NCBI GenBank assembly: GCA_027257055.1
Contig: JAPVLO010000001.1
Span: 16,348,501-16,412,500 of the forward strand
From: Cephalopachus bancanus
Lineage: Eukaryota > Chordata > Mammalia > Primates > Tarsiidae
Direction of reading: 5' to 3'
DNA length: 64,000 bases
Shown here: in pieces, positions 34,890-46,266 of the stretch
How positions within the stretch are numbered: the first letter of the stretch is position 1
How the letters are laid out: every line of letters starts with the position of its first letter
Notes under the pieces: model-generated
The model's input: the letters and a program-made list of their open reading frames with translations, nothing else
The model's database searches: none
What the model was told of the DNA's origin: nothing
Program-made: the position numbers and the translations under genes

Positions 34890-35469
34890 GCAGGCTATTT
34901 TAAAAATTAAATGGTAAGACCCACCGGGTTGGACGCGTAGACCTTCAGCAAATACTTCGTCAGTGGATTCGTTGATCCTGGGGTGGACGGAGGCCGGGAC
35001 CTTCCGGCAGGCGTGGCATGGCTTAGGGAACAGATGACATGTTGCAACATCTGTGTCTTTCCCGTCCATCCACCTCTGATGTGCATCCACCGTTGACATG
35101 TTTCTGGGTGCATGAGTCAGCCTCTCTGCCACGGTGCTCACGGTGCCAGGACCCACTGGCACCCTCCGTGGCCATGGGGTGTGACCCTGTGGCCCCTGTC
35201 CTCGCTGACAGTGCGTCTCTGCCCCTCCCACTCCTGCGGTCGCCTGGAACGCTTCGTGCAGCAGCCCCGCCGCCCCTCCCACGCTGTCCCCACGGCACCC
35301 CCGGGAAGCCCAGGCTCCGGCAGGCTCCATCCCTGAGGCTCCCGCCTTCTCCCTTGTCTGCGGAGGCCGGCGTATCCGCCCCCCTGAGGCCACCCCCAGC
35401 CTGGGCCTGGGGCTGCAGTACCTCGGGACACGCATCCCCACGCGTGCCCAGGGAGTGCTGTGCCCACAT

Positions 35470-35690
35470 CACCGCGTGACAGGAGACCTTCATACATGTG
35501 TCACCATGTGTGCTGTGATACTGTGCACCCATCACCACGAGTGCCGAGATCCCTCCACGTGTGCCGAGAGACCTTCGCACACACATCGCCACGTGTGCCG
35601 TGATCCCTCCTCTCACGCGTCACCACATGTGCCAGATCCCTCCACGCGCCACCACACGTGCCACCTTGCCTCTGTGCGCCCATCCCCTGT
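35470..35690 (+). repeat. Degenerate tandem repeat of about 30 bp
   Basis: Six to seven units contain CATCACCACGAGTGCCGAGA, CATCGCCACGTGTGCCGTGA and CGTCACCACATGTGCCAGAT type blocks, with GATCCCTCC in several. The period varies from 27 to 34 bp. Confidence 0.85.
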
Positions 35691-38171
35691 GGCCGAGGTC
35701 CCTCTACTACCAGTCACAACGCGTGTCCCTCGGGCCGGTTGGTCACTCCTGGGTCAGTTGACAAGAAGCTCCCACCTGCAAGGCTTCTTTTCAAGAGCTC
35801 CAGAAACCTCTCTAAAGCTGAGGCTCCTGGGAGACGGGCCTATAGGACGCGACCCCGTCCACGGGACCCTGCTGGTGCTGACCCTCGGGCGCCAAGTGTC
35901 CACCGCTCGCCGTGGCGTCTGTGGTCAGGCGGGCGCCTGCAGCAGCCGGCTCAGCACAAAACCTGGGTCAGCGTCAGACGGACGGCCTCCTGCTGAAGTT
36001 CCTGTTTCTGCGTTGATTCTTACACAAATAGGATTTTTTTCCGTCCTTTTCTGTGTAAATCTCGGAGTTCTTGGGTACTGGTTTGGAAACAGTCGAAGTC
36101 AGCATTTTCCCGGCAGCACTGCCACAGATTCTCTTTGCTCTCCAAAGCTTTCTCACTATAAGGATCTGCTGACCCCATGAACGCAAGCTTCACGCTTCAC
36201 GCGTGTCCTGAGACCCCTACGTGTGGGTGCAGCACGAGCGGGGAAGGGAGGAGGCAGACGTGCGCGGCCCAGGGGTGCAGGCCTTTGAGCGAGCGTCACA
36301 GCGGGGCCAGCAAGGACCCTGGGAAGCATCCGGGTGGGGCTGGGCCACAGAGCCGTCACAGACACGAGGCCCACGTGCCAGCCTGCTGCCAGACAGCTTG
36401 TGCCCCAGGGAGGGTGTCTCCCCGTTCCACTGGAGTGGAAGGGACGTGTCCCACCAAGGGGAGAGGGCCGGCGACGGTGGAGGGGCCCTCCCTCGGCCAA
36501 GACCGCGGGTCAGACCCACGGCCAAAGGCAGAGCGAGAGGCCAGGAGGCAGCCAGGGACGGCTGCCCTCGTGCTCGGTCGGTGTCGGCCGGCCAGGGCGA
36601 GCGTCAGCCGGGGACGCGGTCGCACCCAGGGGCCGGGCCAGCCGGGGGGGTGAGGGTCTCTGCGGCGGGGAGGCAGTGGTGGAGGCCGGAGACTGTCCGC
36701 ACATGCCCCAGGAGGGCGGACCGAAAGCCCCACCAGGTCTTGGCTCAGTTTTCCGGAGATGGTGCGGTCCACTCGACGCGGGTGCCGAGCTGGTGCCCTG
36801 GATGCCACTGGGGCTGCTGGCCTCGGCCTTCATGGGGCCCTGCTTCCTTCCGAGTGGCTTGGAGAAACCACCTGTTAGTGTCAGCTGAGGCCAGCAGGAC
36901 CCTCGAGACGGCTTCCAGATGGGCCAGCTGCATGTCCGACAGTACTGTGCACCTGGTCACGCCACAGCCAGAGTCCTGGGCAGGCCGGTGGCACGGCCCT
37001 CTCCGTGTCCACACACCCCAAGTGGGCTCAGCACTTACATAATGCGCTGCAGCGAGTGGCTATTTTTAGCCACCATATGTGCCATCTCCTGAGCTGAGCC
37101 TCCCTGATTTGGGGTGTTCTTTCTTGTTTCTTGGATGCCTTCAGCCTGGCTTGGAACAGGACAGCAAACTATGGGAGAGCCAGGGTCCTTCCCTTGCCGT
37201 CCCCCTCCGGTGCTTCCGGCAGGAGCCAAGCCCGAGAGGACCCAGCGGGCAGGGGCGTGGGTCACCTGCTCCAGGCTCAGGGTCTGGGCCAGCAGCAGAG
37301 ACAGAGGTGACGGGCGCCTCTCCCCCGTGTCAGGCCACTGTGCTGTCCTTGCGTCCTTGGGTGGAGGTGCCTTTTGTAAAACACCCAGCCTAGTCTGCTG
37401 GGGTTCAGTTTCAGAACCTGGCCCTCTTCCACGGCGGTGTGTGTGCGTGCGTGGGAATGTGTTTTGGACTCGTAGGCGAGTGTGCACACGGTGCTCAGGG
37501 CTCGCCTAGTTCAGACTCAGTCTGTACCCTAACGGCGGTGGCTCGGAAGGCAGATTTCAAGCCATGCTTGGGCTGCCCGAGGCCAGGACTCTGGCTCTGC
37601 CTGTCAGCCATCGCAGCCTGTGTGCAGGGAAGGGACAAACGACGAGCTGGGGGACCCTGGGCCTTCAGTTCACCCTGGGGACTTTAGGTCATGCAGGGGA
37701 CTTTGCATCTGGCAAGACACGTGGTATGAAACACTGCGATTAACTTCCTGCCTGTGCCATTACTGGGGCCCAGAGGGCAGTGAAAGCCCCTGGAGGTGGG
37801 CGGTGCTGTCATCGCGTGACAGGGCATGAGTGTGCCAGCCAGCACGGGGCTCCCTCCCTCTTCTTCCCGTGATAACCCGTGGACGGACAGACCCATCTGT
37901 GAAGGCAGGGCGGACATGACCCACTCGCCTCCGCGAGGCCCCGCCTCTGATGCCGCCATGTTGGGGGCTGGTTTCCACATGAGTGTCGAGGGGGTAGATG
38001 TCCAGACCGTAGCAGTGTGTCTTTCACGATCGCCACAAGAGCCGACTTGAAGTGTTCTCCCCACCAAACCAGTGACAGGCGAGGCAACGGCTGTTTAACC
38101 AGCTTGAGTCACTCATTCTGGTGTAGACTCCCGGGTCAGAACACCGCTGTGTGGCCCGCAGACGTACACAA

Positions 38172-38469
38172 CTATTTTTTTTGTTTTGTTTTTTGTGAGC
38201 TGGAGTCTCACTCGGTCGCCCAGACTGGAGCGCAGTGGCCGCTCCCGGCCACCGCAGCCTCGACCTGCTGGGCTCCGGCGATCCTTCCGCCTCAGCCTTC
38301 CGAGGAGCCGGAACTACAGACGTGCGCTACCGTGCCCGGCTGATTTTTTTTATTTATTGTAGAGATGAGGTCTGGCTGCTCAGGCGGGTCTCGAACCCGC
38401 GGACTCAGTCAATCCACTCACCTCAGCCGCCCAAAGGCGCGGATTACAAGCTGAGCCACCGAGCCCGGC
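38172..38469 (-). mobile_element. Alu SINE, full dimer, antisense, with target-site duplication
   Basis: It begins with a long T-rich tail and GAGCTGGAGTCTCACTCGGT and ends GAGCCACCGAGCCCGGCT. It belongs to the same group as the copies at 20404 and 47577 (TTTATTGTAGAGATGAGGTC). CGTACACAACTATT at 38163-38176 and CGTATACAACTATT at 38472-38485 form the duplication, with one mismatch. Confidence 0.95.
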
Positions 38470-38476
38470 TACGTAT

Positions 38477-39065
38477 ACAACTATTACGTGTCAATCAGAC
38501 ATAAATACATAAGCATACTTAAATATAGCACAATCATTATGTGTCAATTAGACATAAAAACATGAATATGCTTAATAAACATAACACAATTATGTGTCAA
38601 TTAAACATCATAAAAACATAAATATACTTAATAAACATAACACAATTATTACGTGTCAATTAGACATAACATAAATATACTTAAATATAACACAATTATT
38701 GTGTCAAACAAAAATACAAATATACTTAATAAATATAGCATGATTATTATGTGTCAATTAGACAGAAAAACATAAGTATACTTAAATATAACACAATTAT
38801 GTGTCAATTAAACAAAAACATAAATGTACTTAATAAACAGCGCATTTATTATGTGTCAATTAAACATTTAAACATAAGTTTACTTAAATATAACACAGTT
38901 ATTGTGTCAATTAAAAACATATACTTAATAAACAACACGATTATTGTGTCAATTAAACACATAAATATACTTAATGAATATAACACGTGTCAATTAAACA
39001 TAAATGTACTTAATAAACACAATTATTAGTTGGCAAACTCATATAAATACTTAAGAATATAATGA
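38477..39065 (+). repeat. AT-rich tandem array of about 50-60 bp units, with repeated AATAAA
   Basis: About ten diverged units of the form ATTATGTGTCAATTAGACAT, then AAAAACATAAATATAC, then TTAATAAACATAACACA. The array is over 75% AT by eye in an otherwise GC-rich gene. Six units carry AATAAA on the sense strand (38574, 38630, 38728, 38832, 38927, 39012). The array starts directly at the downstream target-site duplication of an Alu, so it may have grown from AT-rich sequence at that integration site. Confidence 0.93.
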
Positions 39066-40375
39066 TTATTTGTCCATGAAGTGTAGGAACAAATATTTTA
39101 AAAACATGAGCAGAGAAAAAAAATGCAGAGCCCTGAGTCCTCCACACGTGACAGGGGCTTTTCGTCTCAGCCACGAGAAGGGGGCTCCCTGGGGTCCTGG
39201 CCCTGATGGCCGGCGGCCGTGAGGGCCTGTGGCCGGCTCGACTGGCAATTTCCAAGGCGGACCGTGCGGGTGGGGGCCGGGAGGCCTCCCCAGTTCCGTC
39301 CTTCGTTCAGCTGTTTGCAGCTTGGAGCTCACTGCGCGTGAGAGGAAACGCCTTGCCTTCTGGCGCCTCGGAGGCATTTGAGTCGAGGCGCGATCTGGGG
39401 GGCAGGGGGAGACCTGGCCACTCGGGGGGTGCAGGGGGCTGGGGCTTGGGCTGGGTCACCCGGTGCCCTTTTGCTCTCAACTTCTCACTTTGAAAAACTC
39501 AAACCTGCAGAAAACGTGGGCGAGGGGCACAGTGACCACCCTGTGTCCCCCACCAGATGGGGTCGCTGACACGGCGCCCGTCGGCTGCCCGCGTGTTTCA
39601 TGTCCGCCGTTCCCCCTTGCCTGAATCATGGGTTTGCGGTGGCCTCACGTGGCTGCATTTCCGAGGTGAGCCTGCAGGGGTCCGAGGTTAGCATCTACAC
39701 CTGCCTGCAAACCTGTGTCCACGGCTTCCACATCCCACGTCCTGCATTCTCGGGGCCTGGCCAGTCTCGAGCCTCTTCCCTCTGTGCCCCCCCCCCCCCC
39801 GGGGCGGCCCCGTTGCTGACGGCGTGGGGACCTGGTCCAGGGAGCTGGCTTACTGCTTTCCAGAAACGTGCCAGCACGCCATCCAGCCCTGGTGCAGCTC
39901 AAGCAGAGAGAGGCACCGGAAGGCTGGCAGAACCTTCGAGAGTCTGCCAAGCAGCAGGCAGGGTGTCCTGGGGGTTGGCTTCGAGTGGTGGGGTGAGCAC
40001 GGAAGCCATGGCGTGTCCCCTCTGGTGTTTAATCAGCCGACGGTCCCACGGCACAGCGCTGCAGCCAAATGCCGTCAGGTTTAGGCACGCAGGACCCCTC
40101 TTGACTTCTGCCCTGCCTGGCCTGGCGAGTGTCGAGCCATCAGGCTGTGTTGCGCGGTGTCTCTACCTATCGGAGGTGTGCAAGGTGTGTGCAGAGCGCC
40201 TGTGTCTTCTCCAGGCTGCCCAGGGGAGCAGTGGCTGGGGGGCGGGTCCCCGAAAGGCCATGTTGTGGTTGGAGCTGGTTTTACCGGAGACGGTCTTGCA
40301 TGCACGTCAATGGCCGTCCTTAGTGCCCGTGTCCAAACTCCCCCAGGACAGCGATCCCATAAAAATATACATCTC

Positions 40376-40470
40376 AGCACAGAGGCCAAGGCAGGAGGAC
40401 TGCTTGAGCCCAGTCTGAGCAACATAGTGAGACCCCATCCAAAAAAATAAAAAAATTAGCTGGGCGTGGC
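40376..40470 (+). mobile_element. Alu left-arm fragment, sense
   Basis: It comprises ACAGAGGCCAAGGCAGGAGG, then CTGAGCAACATAGTGAGACC, an A-rich linker and TTAGCTGGGCGTGGCCTACT. Only the end of the left arm and the start of the right arm remain. The AluJ-like wording (AACATAGTGAGACCCCATC) marks it as old. Confidence 0.88.
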
Positions 40471-40506
40471 CTACTGCTCAGCCGCACCCAGCTGTGCTGT
40501 TTCTCG

Positions 40507-40768
40507 TTTTTTATTTTGAGTTGGGGTCTCTGTCTGTTGCCCAGGCTGGAAGGCAGTGGCGTGATCACAGCTCACTGTAGCCTCAACCTCCTGGGGTCAG
40601 GGGATGCCCCCGCTTCAACCCCCCAAGTAGCTGGGACTACGGGTGTGTGCTACCACGCCCAGCTAATTTTTTTATTTTTTGGACAGGGTCTCACTATGTT
40701 GCTCAGGCTGGGCTCAAGCAGTCCTCCTGCCGTGGCCTCCGTGCTGGGATGACAGGTGTGAGCCACCG
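40507..40768 (-). mobile_element. Alu SINE, antisense, old
   Basis: The order GTTGGGGTCTCTGTCTGTTG, CCCAGGCTGGAAGGCAGTGG, CCAAGTAGCTGGGACTACGG, GGGTCTCACTATGTTGCTCA and GGGATGACAGGTGTGAGCCA gives both arms, with short deletions in the left arm. It is AluJ-like. Confidence 0.92.
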
Positions 40769-41330
40769 ACTCCTGATTCAGACTCTGGGATGGGCTCATC
40801 TGTTAACAGAGAGACACAAATACACCTTCAATGTATATTTTTATGTGAGCTTGTGTTCCTTTTCTCGCCACTGTCAGGCAGGTATAGTTGGTTGTTTTGT
40901 CTGCACTGTTTAAAATTACTCGCATGACGCTGGCTGGATGAATGTGGCTTTGAGCAGATCCGGAGGGACATGGGGAGGCCTTTTCAAATAGGATTCCCCG
41001 AAGCACCAGGCTCATGGCATGGCTGGCGTGGCCCCATCGGCAGGAGCTGTGCTTTGTAGAGGCATGAGATGCTTTCTGTTTCGTGAGTGGGCTCCTCTTT
41101 GTCCGTCTCCAAGCCACATTTTTAGGGTCGTCACAGAGATCAGCTCCCAAGTCCATCGAGTTCAGCCCTGGAAGTTTGCAATGGTGTTTTGTAGCAGACA
41201 GAAGAAACCAGGCACAGTTGGGTGATTCCTTTGTTATTCACTTACAAAGGACTGTTTTGTCACCTCTGTCCCAGGTCCTTCCTCTGTTTATCTCTACCTC
41301 TAGCTTTTCATTTGTTTATGTGTTTGTCTG

Positions 41331-41521
41331 TTTATTTTGAGTCGGGAGTCTGCTTCCCTCACCCAGGCTGGAGGGCAGTGGCACTTTTACAACTCACCAC
41401 AGCCTCAACCTCCTGGGCTCAGGCGATCATTCTGCCTCAGCCTTCCGGGTAGCTGGGACTACATGTGTGTGCCACCACGCCCGGCTGATATTTTAATTTT
41501 TGGTAAAGATGAGGTCTTTCT
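41331..41521 (-). mobile_element. Alu right arm plus start of left arm, antisense
   Basis: TTTTGAGTCGGGAGTCTGCT, then CTCACCCAGGCTGGAGGGCA, GGTAGCTGGGACTACATGTG and TTTTTGGTAAAGATGAGGTC cover one arm and the junction. The left arm breaks off at about 41521. Confidence 0.9.
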
Positions 41522-41719
41522 ACCTATCCTATTTGAGGTGACTGGAACCTGCTTATCCAGAAGGCACCCTCCATTGCCTCCGATTTCCCCTGTAGTTGGA
41601 GGGGGCGTCTCCCGGGCTTCTGCCACTGGACGTCGCTTGGCGCCAGAAGGGCCTTCACCACCTGTCCCAGCTCTGCTTGGGGGCTAGCTGGGCAGGAGTG
41701 TGGCGAGCAGGCCCTGCCG

Positions 41720-41800
41720 TCGTCTCCGTTTGGCGGACGAGAAATGGAGTGGCTTCCGCAAGGTCACACCACCCAAGTGGCAGAGCCCGTTGACAAACAC
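41720..41800 (+). mobile_element. MIR-like SINE remnant
   Basis: GAAATGGAGTGGCTTCCGCA, then AGGTCACACCACCCAAGTGG and CAGAGCCCG is the familiar MIR 'aaggtcacac...agtggcagagcc' core. The edges are uncertain. Confidence 0.65.
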
Positions 41801-41920
41801 ACGCCTGTAACTGCATTCGAGGGCGTGTGTGCACACCCGGATGTGAGCCTACCTTTTACAATTTTTAAGAGAATACATGTAGGTCCCTACAGCTGTTTTC
41901 TTCCCTTTAATTTGACAAGT

Positions 41921-42330
41921 GTGTTGGTTTCCTGAGGCCGCTGTCACAAAACACACAGACAGGCGGTTTAATCACGGAGATTTACTCTTGCACAGCGGGA
42001 TCAGGGTGTCAGAAGGGCTGAATCCTTGGGAGGCTGGGAGAGGAGTCTATCCCAGCCTCTTCCCGCATCCGTGGTGACCGGCAGTCCTAGCGCCCTATCT
42101 GCGGCAGCATCGCCCGACCTCTGCCCTGTCCTCACTGGCACCCGGTCTGTGTCCCAGGCGCCCGTGTGTAGGGACGCCAGCCATGCTGGATCAGGGCCGC
42201 CCCCCGACCGCTGTGAAGACCTTGCCTCTGCACGGGGTCACATGCTGAGGTGCTGGGACCCAGAGCTTCAGCGTGAGGACCTGGGAGCCATGATTCCACC
42301 CCTAACGGCTGTTGTGAGCTTTTTACGTTT
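41921..42330 (-). mobile_element. MaLR-type LTR, antisense, diverged
   Basis: It opens TTGGTTTCCTGAGGCCGCTG, then TCACAAAACACACAGACAGG and GGTTTAATCACGGAGATTTA, and ends GAGCCATGATTCCACCCCTA. This is the reverse-complement layout of an MLT1-like LTR. There are no internal genes. It ends about 200 bp before exon 4. Confidence 0.6.
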
Positions 42331-42537
42331 AGGTTTCTAGCCACCCAGTCTCAGTTGCACAGGGAATGTGGCAGGGCCGCTAGCAGCCTCTGTGCCGATC
42401 CTGTCCCGGTGTGCACGTGCTGTGCGGAGAACGCCCGGCCCGGGGTCTCCCTGTGTGGCCCGGGCATGAGCGGGCGTGGGCGCCTCGGCCCGCTGTGCCG
42501 AGGACGCTGAGGCCCTCCTCTCTCTGTCCGCCCGCAG

Positions 42538-42657
42538 GCGTCTTTCCCAGCAAACCTCCAGCTCGTCCTGGTCCTTCGCCCAACGGGATTTTTCCAAAGG
42601 ACCCTCTCTGACATCGCCTTCAAATTCAATAGAGATGACTTTAAGATGAAGGTGCCG
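42538..42657 (+). CDS. MCF2L: MCF2L exon 4 in window: CRAL-TRIO domain
   Basis: The exon is 120 bp (40 codons, phase 0 at both ends), with acceptor GTCCGCCCGCAG and donor GTAAGT. It encodes ASFPANLQLVLVLRPTGFFQ then RTLSDIAFKFNRDDFKMKVP (about residues 154-193). LVLVLRPTGFFQR is the central strand and the start of the helix that covers the lipid pocket in SEC14-like domains. As far as I recall it matches human residue for residue. Both phases are 0, so skipping it would delete 40 residues without a frameshift. Confidence 0.98.
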
Positions 42658-43429
42658 GTAAGTGTCCCCGCTTTTGCTCTGCGTGAGCAGAGCTGCACAA
42701 ACTGATTCTCAGCCTGCCTGGGATCTTCAAACTGCTCAAGGGACTGACCTCGGGCAGCGGGCGGCCTCGTGCCGAGAGGTTTCCTCCTGATGCAGCAGGG
42801 ACAGCATGACCCTGTATTTCCCTCACCCCACCCCCGCCCCCGCCCCCGGGCTGACAGTCCAGACTGTGCAGGTTCTGTCACCCCTCGGAGCCCAAAGGGT
42901 CACCACCAGCCCCCAGCAAGGAACGCAGCCCAGGCTCGGCCAGCAGCCGGGGACAGGAGGGGTCGGGGAGGTGGGTGTGTTTCCCCCGGGGCCCACGAGG
43001 GAGTCCCAGCTGCCAGCAGGGGGTGGGCTGGGCCTGGAACAACCAGCAGGGTCCCCATCTCTCTCCACGACACTGGCCCAGCACTGACAGCCACCCCAAA
43101 ACTGCCCATCGAGTAAGGCCGCTGGCTAGCACCCATCTGTTGCCCTTTAAAGAGCAGAGACTTCCTCAAGGCCCTGAGACCTGCAGAGTCCAGGAAGCCC
43201 GTGCTACCCACGAAGGCTGGTCATCAGCCCAAGCCACGTCAGGCCCTGAAAAGAGCCCGCAGTGACTTCCATGAGGTCACTTCTTCTCTGTCACAAAGAG
43301 AGCAGGAGCGTGCGGTCCAGCACCGGGCACCCTGGAGCCCTCGGCATTACCAGCCAGTGACTCTTGGGAATCTAAGACTCCAGGACTGGGTTGCTCTGCA
43401 GGAGGGTGTTACCTGTGCCTTGGTGTACG

Positions 43430-43815
43430 TGGGGCGGTACATGTGGGATATGTAGGTGGGGCACATGGGCAGGGCATGCAGAGGGGGTATGCAGGTGGGG
43501 TATGCAGGTGGAGTCAGCAAGTGGGGTGTGTGGGTGGGATATACGGGTGGGTACACAGGTGGAGCATGCAGGGGGGTGCAGGTAGAGCACCCAAGTGGGG
43601 TGGGGGTGTACAGGCAGAGTACACAGGTGGGGTGGACACAAGTGAGATGTGCAGACAAGGTGCAAAGGCAGGTTGTACAGGCAAGGCGTGCCAGTGGGGT
43701 GTGCAGGAGGCAGGGTGCACAGGTGGAGCGTGCGGGTGGGTACACAGATCGGGTCCGCCAGTTAGGAGCTCACGGGTGCAGCACTCCCGTGGGATACTCA
43801 GGTAGGGTAGCAGGT
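43430..43815 (+). repeat. G-rich tandem array of roughly 10-20 bp units
   Basis: Repeated GTGGGGTATGCAGGTGGG and ACACAGGTGGAGCATGCAGG words, with variants, run for nearly 400 bp. AGGTGGGGT is donor-like and the sense strand is rich in G runs, which allows quadruplexes. Stop-free peptides of W, G, Y, C and M in several frames here are repeat artefacts. Confidence 0.9.
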
Positions 43816-44606
43816 GGCACCACCCTCTCCCCCACTGCCCCTGAAGCTGGCTCCCGCCCCTGCCTGTCCTCCCCTGGCACTCAGGCCCCGCCCCGAGTGG
43901 GGTGAAGAGAAGCTGCTCCGGGTTCCTCCTCCCTCTGCCCTGCTGGCCACGGCCCGGGGGGGTCACAAGGCCCGTCCGCCCTGACAACAGCCAAGTCCAG
44001 AATCGCCCCGCGGCCCTGATGGCTGGCGTGGGGCCGCCATGGGGTCAGGCAGGCCTTCTGCACAGCTGCGGCCGTGGGTGGGGCCCTCCGGGATCTGTGT
44101 GTGCAGGTTGTGCCTTGGTGGCCCTGAGAACCACCGGCTTCCAGGCCTTTGGGAAACTCTGTGCACCCGCATTTCTGATAGCATCAGAGAAGCCTTAGTT
44201 CTTGCACGGTCAATGTTCTGGAGGTGACCAAAAGTGAAGCCACACCGGCAGTGACTCGCCCGGCCGGGACTCGTGCCGACACGGTGACAGGCTCGATGCC
44301 ATGCGAGGCTGCACTCCATGTGGTTGGCACAGGTGGCACGGTCCTTGAGGCGCAGGGGACGGTGGCGTGCCCGGTCCTCCCTCCTAGCGCATCAGCCACA
44401 GACTTCTCTGCCACGTGCTGTCTCAGGACGCAGGGCCACCTGATGTCCATGCCGTGGTCTCTGCAGAGGGGCTCTGCGGTGTTGTATTAGCAAGTCATCA
44501 GACACGGCCCTGCAGAAATCACAGCATCTTCAGACTCACCCATTTAGATAATCCTTAGAAATTATAGAAAAGATCCTCAAGAAACACAGCTGTCAAATGT
44601 ATCTGG

Positions 44607-44893
44607 GCCAGGCTCAGTGGCTCAGCCTGTAATCCCAGCGCATTGGGAGGCCGAGGTGAGTGGACTGCCTGGGCCCGCAGGTTCGAGACCCTCCTGGGCA
44701 ACTTGGCAAGACCTCATCCCTACAATAAATCAAAAAATTAGCCGGGCATGGTAGCGCGCACCTGTAGTTCCAGCTACTTGGAAGGCTGAGGCGGAAGGAT
44801 CGCCAGAGCCCAGCAGGTCAAGGCTGCGGTGGCCGGGAACAGCCATTGCACTCCAGTCTGGGTGAAAGAGTGAGACGCCAGCTCAAAAAAAAA
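44607..44893 (+). mobile_element. Alu SINE, full dimer, sense
   Basis: It starts GGCCAGGCTCAGTGGCTCAG and has the linker ACAATAAATCAAAAAATTAG and the end CTCCAGTCTGGGTGAAAGAG with a short A tail. AAATGTATCTG precedes it and AAATGTATCCG follows, a target-site duplication with one change. It is in the same lineage as the copies at 14942 and 20404. Confidence 0.95.
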
Positions 44894-46149
44894 TGTATCC
44901 GTGTCCACGTCTGGGTACCTCAGGCTGAACTCAGCACTAGAAAACATGTTAAGTGAAACAGCAGCTCCTGGCACCTTTTCTGCCCCCGTTAAACACGTGC
45001 GGGCTCAGGCAGGACGTAACGGGGGGGCAGGAACTACAGGGGAGGGAGCATGGCTCAGCAAGCAAATGGAATTACGTGGCAGCACGTGAGCAGTGTTCTC
45101 AGAAACACAGGGAGAATGGAGCTGTCTCCACGGAACTCTGCTTTCTAGTTTCTAGTTGCGACCAAACACGCAACAAGTTCCTGGAGTGAGCACGACACTT
45201 CAGTGGTTCTCAGCTGGGTGCTGCCACCACATGGAAGCACGTGTGTGCTGCAGGGCCACACGCGCCGTGGGGTTTTAGCTGCGTCTCCGGTCTCCGTCCG
45301 CCAGAGGCGTCTCCCCCGACGGCAACACAGAATGTCCCCAGACCCTGCATGGCATCCGCCGAGGGGGTGAGTCACCCCAGCTGAGAAGCCCGACTTTGAA
45401 CTAATACAGCGTTCAATAATACATGAAGTGGCATCAAGTGACATCTGCACTGAGCCTCTAGGGACCTGTTAGAGAACCCACCTGACGCCAACAGAGCAGA
45501 GACCGTGTTTTCTCTGCCCGGTGGGTGAGCTGACCACCAGAAGGGCCAGGGAACACAGAAACTGACAGACAGCGACGTGTGGAAGAGCTCATGCGGGCAC
45601 GGTGGCCATGGATTCCCCACGGAACTCAGAGCCCTCTGGGGGCCACCACCCGCTTCCTGCACATTGGCCCGACTTGGCTGGATGGATTCCAGCTAGTACC
45701 TGTGAGGCCACGTGGCGTTTTCAGCAGGGACAGGGACAAAAAACATCCTTAGATGGGTCTCTAAATAGATTCCAGCTGGAGCGCTGTTCGATTAGCCTGC
45801 CCAGGGAGGGTGTCGGCACGTCTCGCCCGTCCCAATCCGCCGTGCGCTGGGCCTCCCGTCAGGGTCCTGTGCCTCGCCACGCCTGGAAGAGATCAGTCAC
45901 AATGTGTCCGTGTACAAACGTGGCAGCCGAGACACAGACAGCAACTTGCCCGAGGGCGGCCAGGCGGGGCGTGGGCCGCGGGGTTTACACCCGTCCCCTC
46001 AGGTCCAACGCCAGGCGCCTCCACCCGCACTCAGCTCCAGGCGGAACGTCCCTTGGCAGCTGGGTGTCCCACGTCCAGGGGGATCCTCCTTGGGCGCCAA
46101 CCCTCACCCCGAAACATGAGCCTGAGCGCCGGGGGCCGCTCTCTTCCAG

Positions 46150-46266
46150 GTCATAATGCTGAGCTCGGTACCAGAACTGCATGGCTACATCGACAAGGCG
46201 CAGCTGACCGAGGACCTCGGCGGGACCTTGGACTACTGCCACTCCAGGTGGCTGTGCCACCGCACG
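46150..46266 (+). CDS. MCF2L: MCF2L exon 5 in window: end of the CRAL-TRIO domain
   Basis: The exon is 117 bp (39 codons, phase 0), with acceptor CTCTCTTCCAG and donor GTGAGC. It encodes VIMLSSVPELHGYIDKAQLT then EDLGGTLDYCHSRWLCHRT (about residues 194-232). The motif QLTEDLGGTLDYCHSRWL closes SEC14-like domains of this family. Changes from recalled human are D to E, S to A and Q to H. Skipping would keep frame but remove the domain's last helix. Confidence 0.98.

Larger units (their letters stand above)
33564..42537 (+). other. Intron 3 of MCF2L (window numbering)
   Basis: This 9.0-kb intron holds an antisense Alu (34598-34889), a roughly 30-bp repeat (35470-35690), an antisense Alu next to an AT-rich tandem array (38172-39065), three more Alu units (40376-40470, 40507-40768, 41331-41521), a MIR remnant (41720-41800) and an antisense MaLR LTR (41921-42330). 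The stretches 33564-34590, 35700-38160 and 39070-40370 are GC-rich and hold nothing I recognise. A run of 14 C sits at about 39788-39801. Confidence 0.9.
42658..46149 (+). other. Intron 4 of MCF2L (window numbering)
   Basis: This 3.5-kb intron contains a G-rich short tandem array (43430-43815) and a sense Alu (44607-44893). The stretches 42660-43420, 43820-44600 and 44900-46140 are unique. Part of 45880-46010 is weakly MIR-like but too diverged to assign. Confidence 0.9.
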
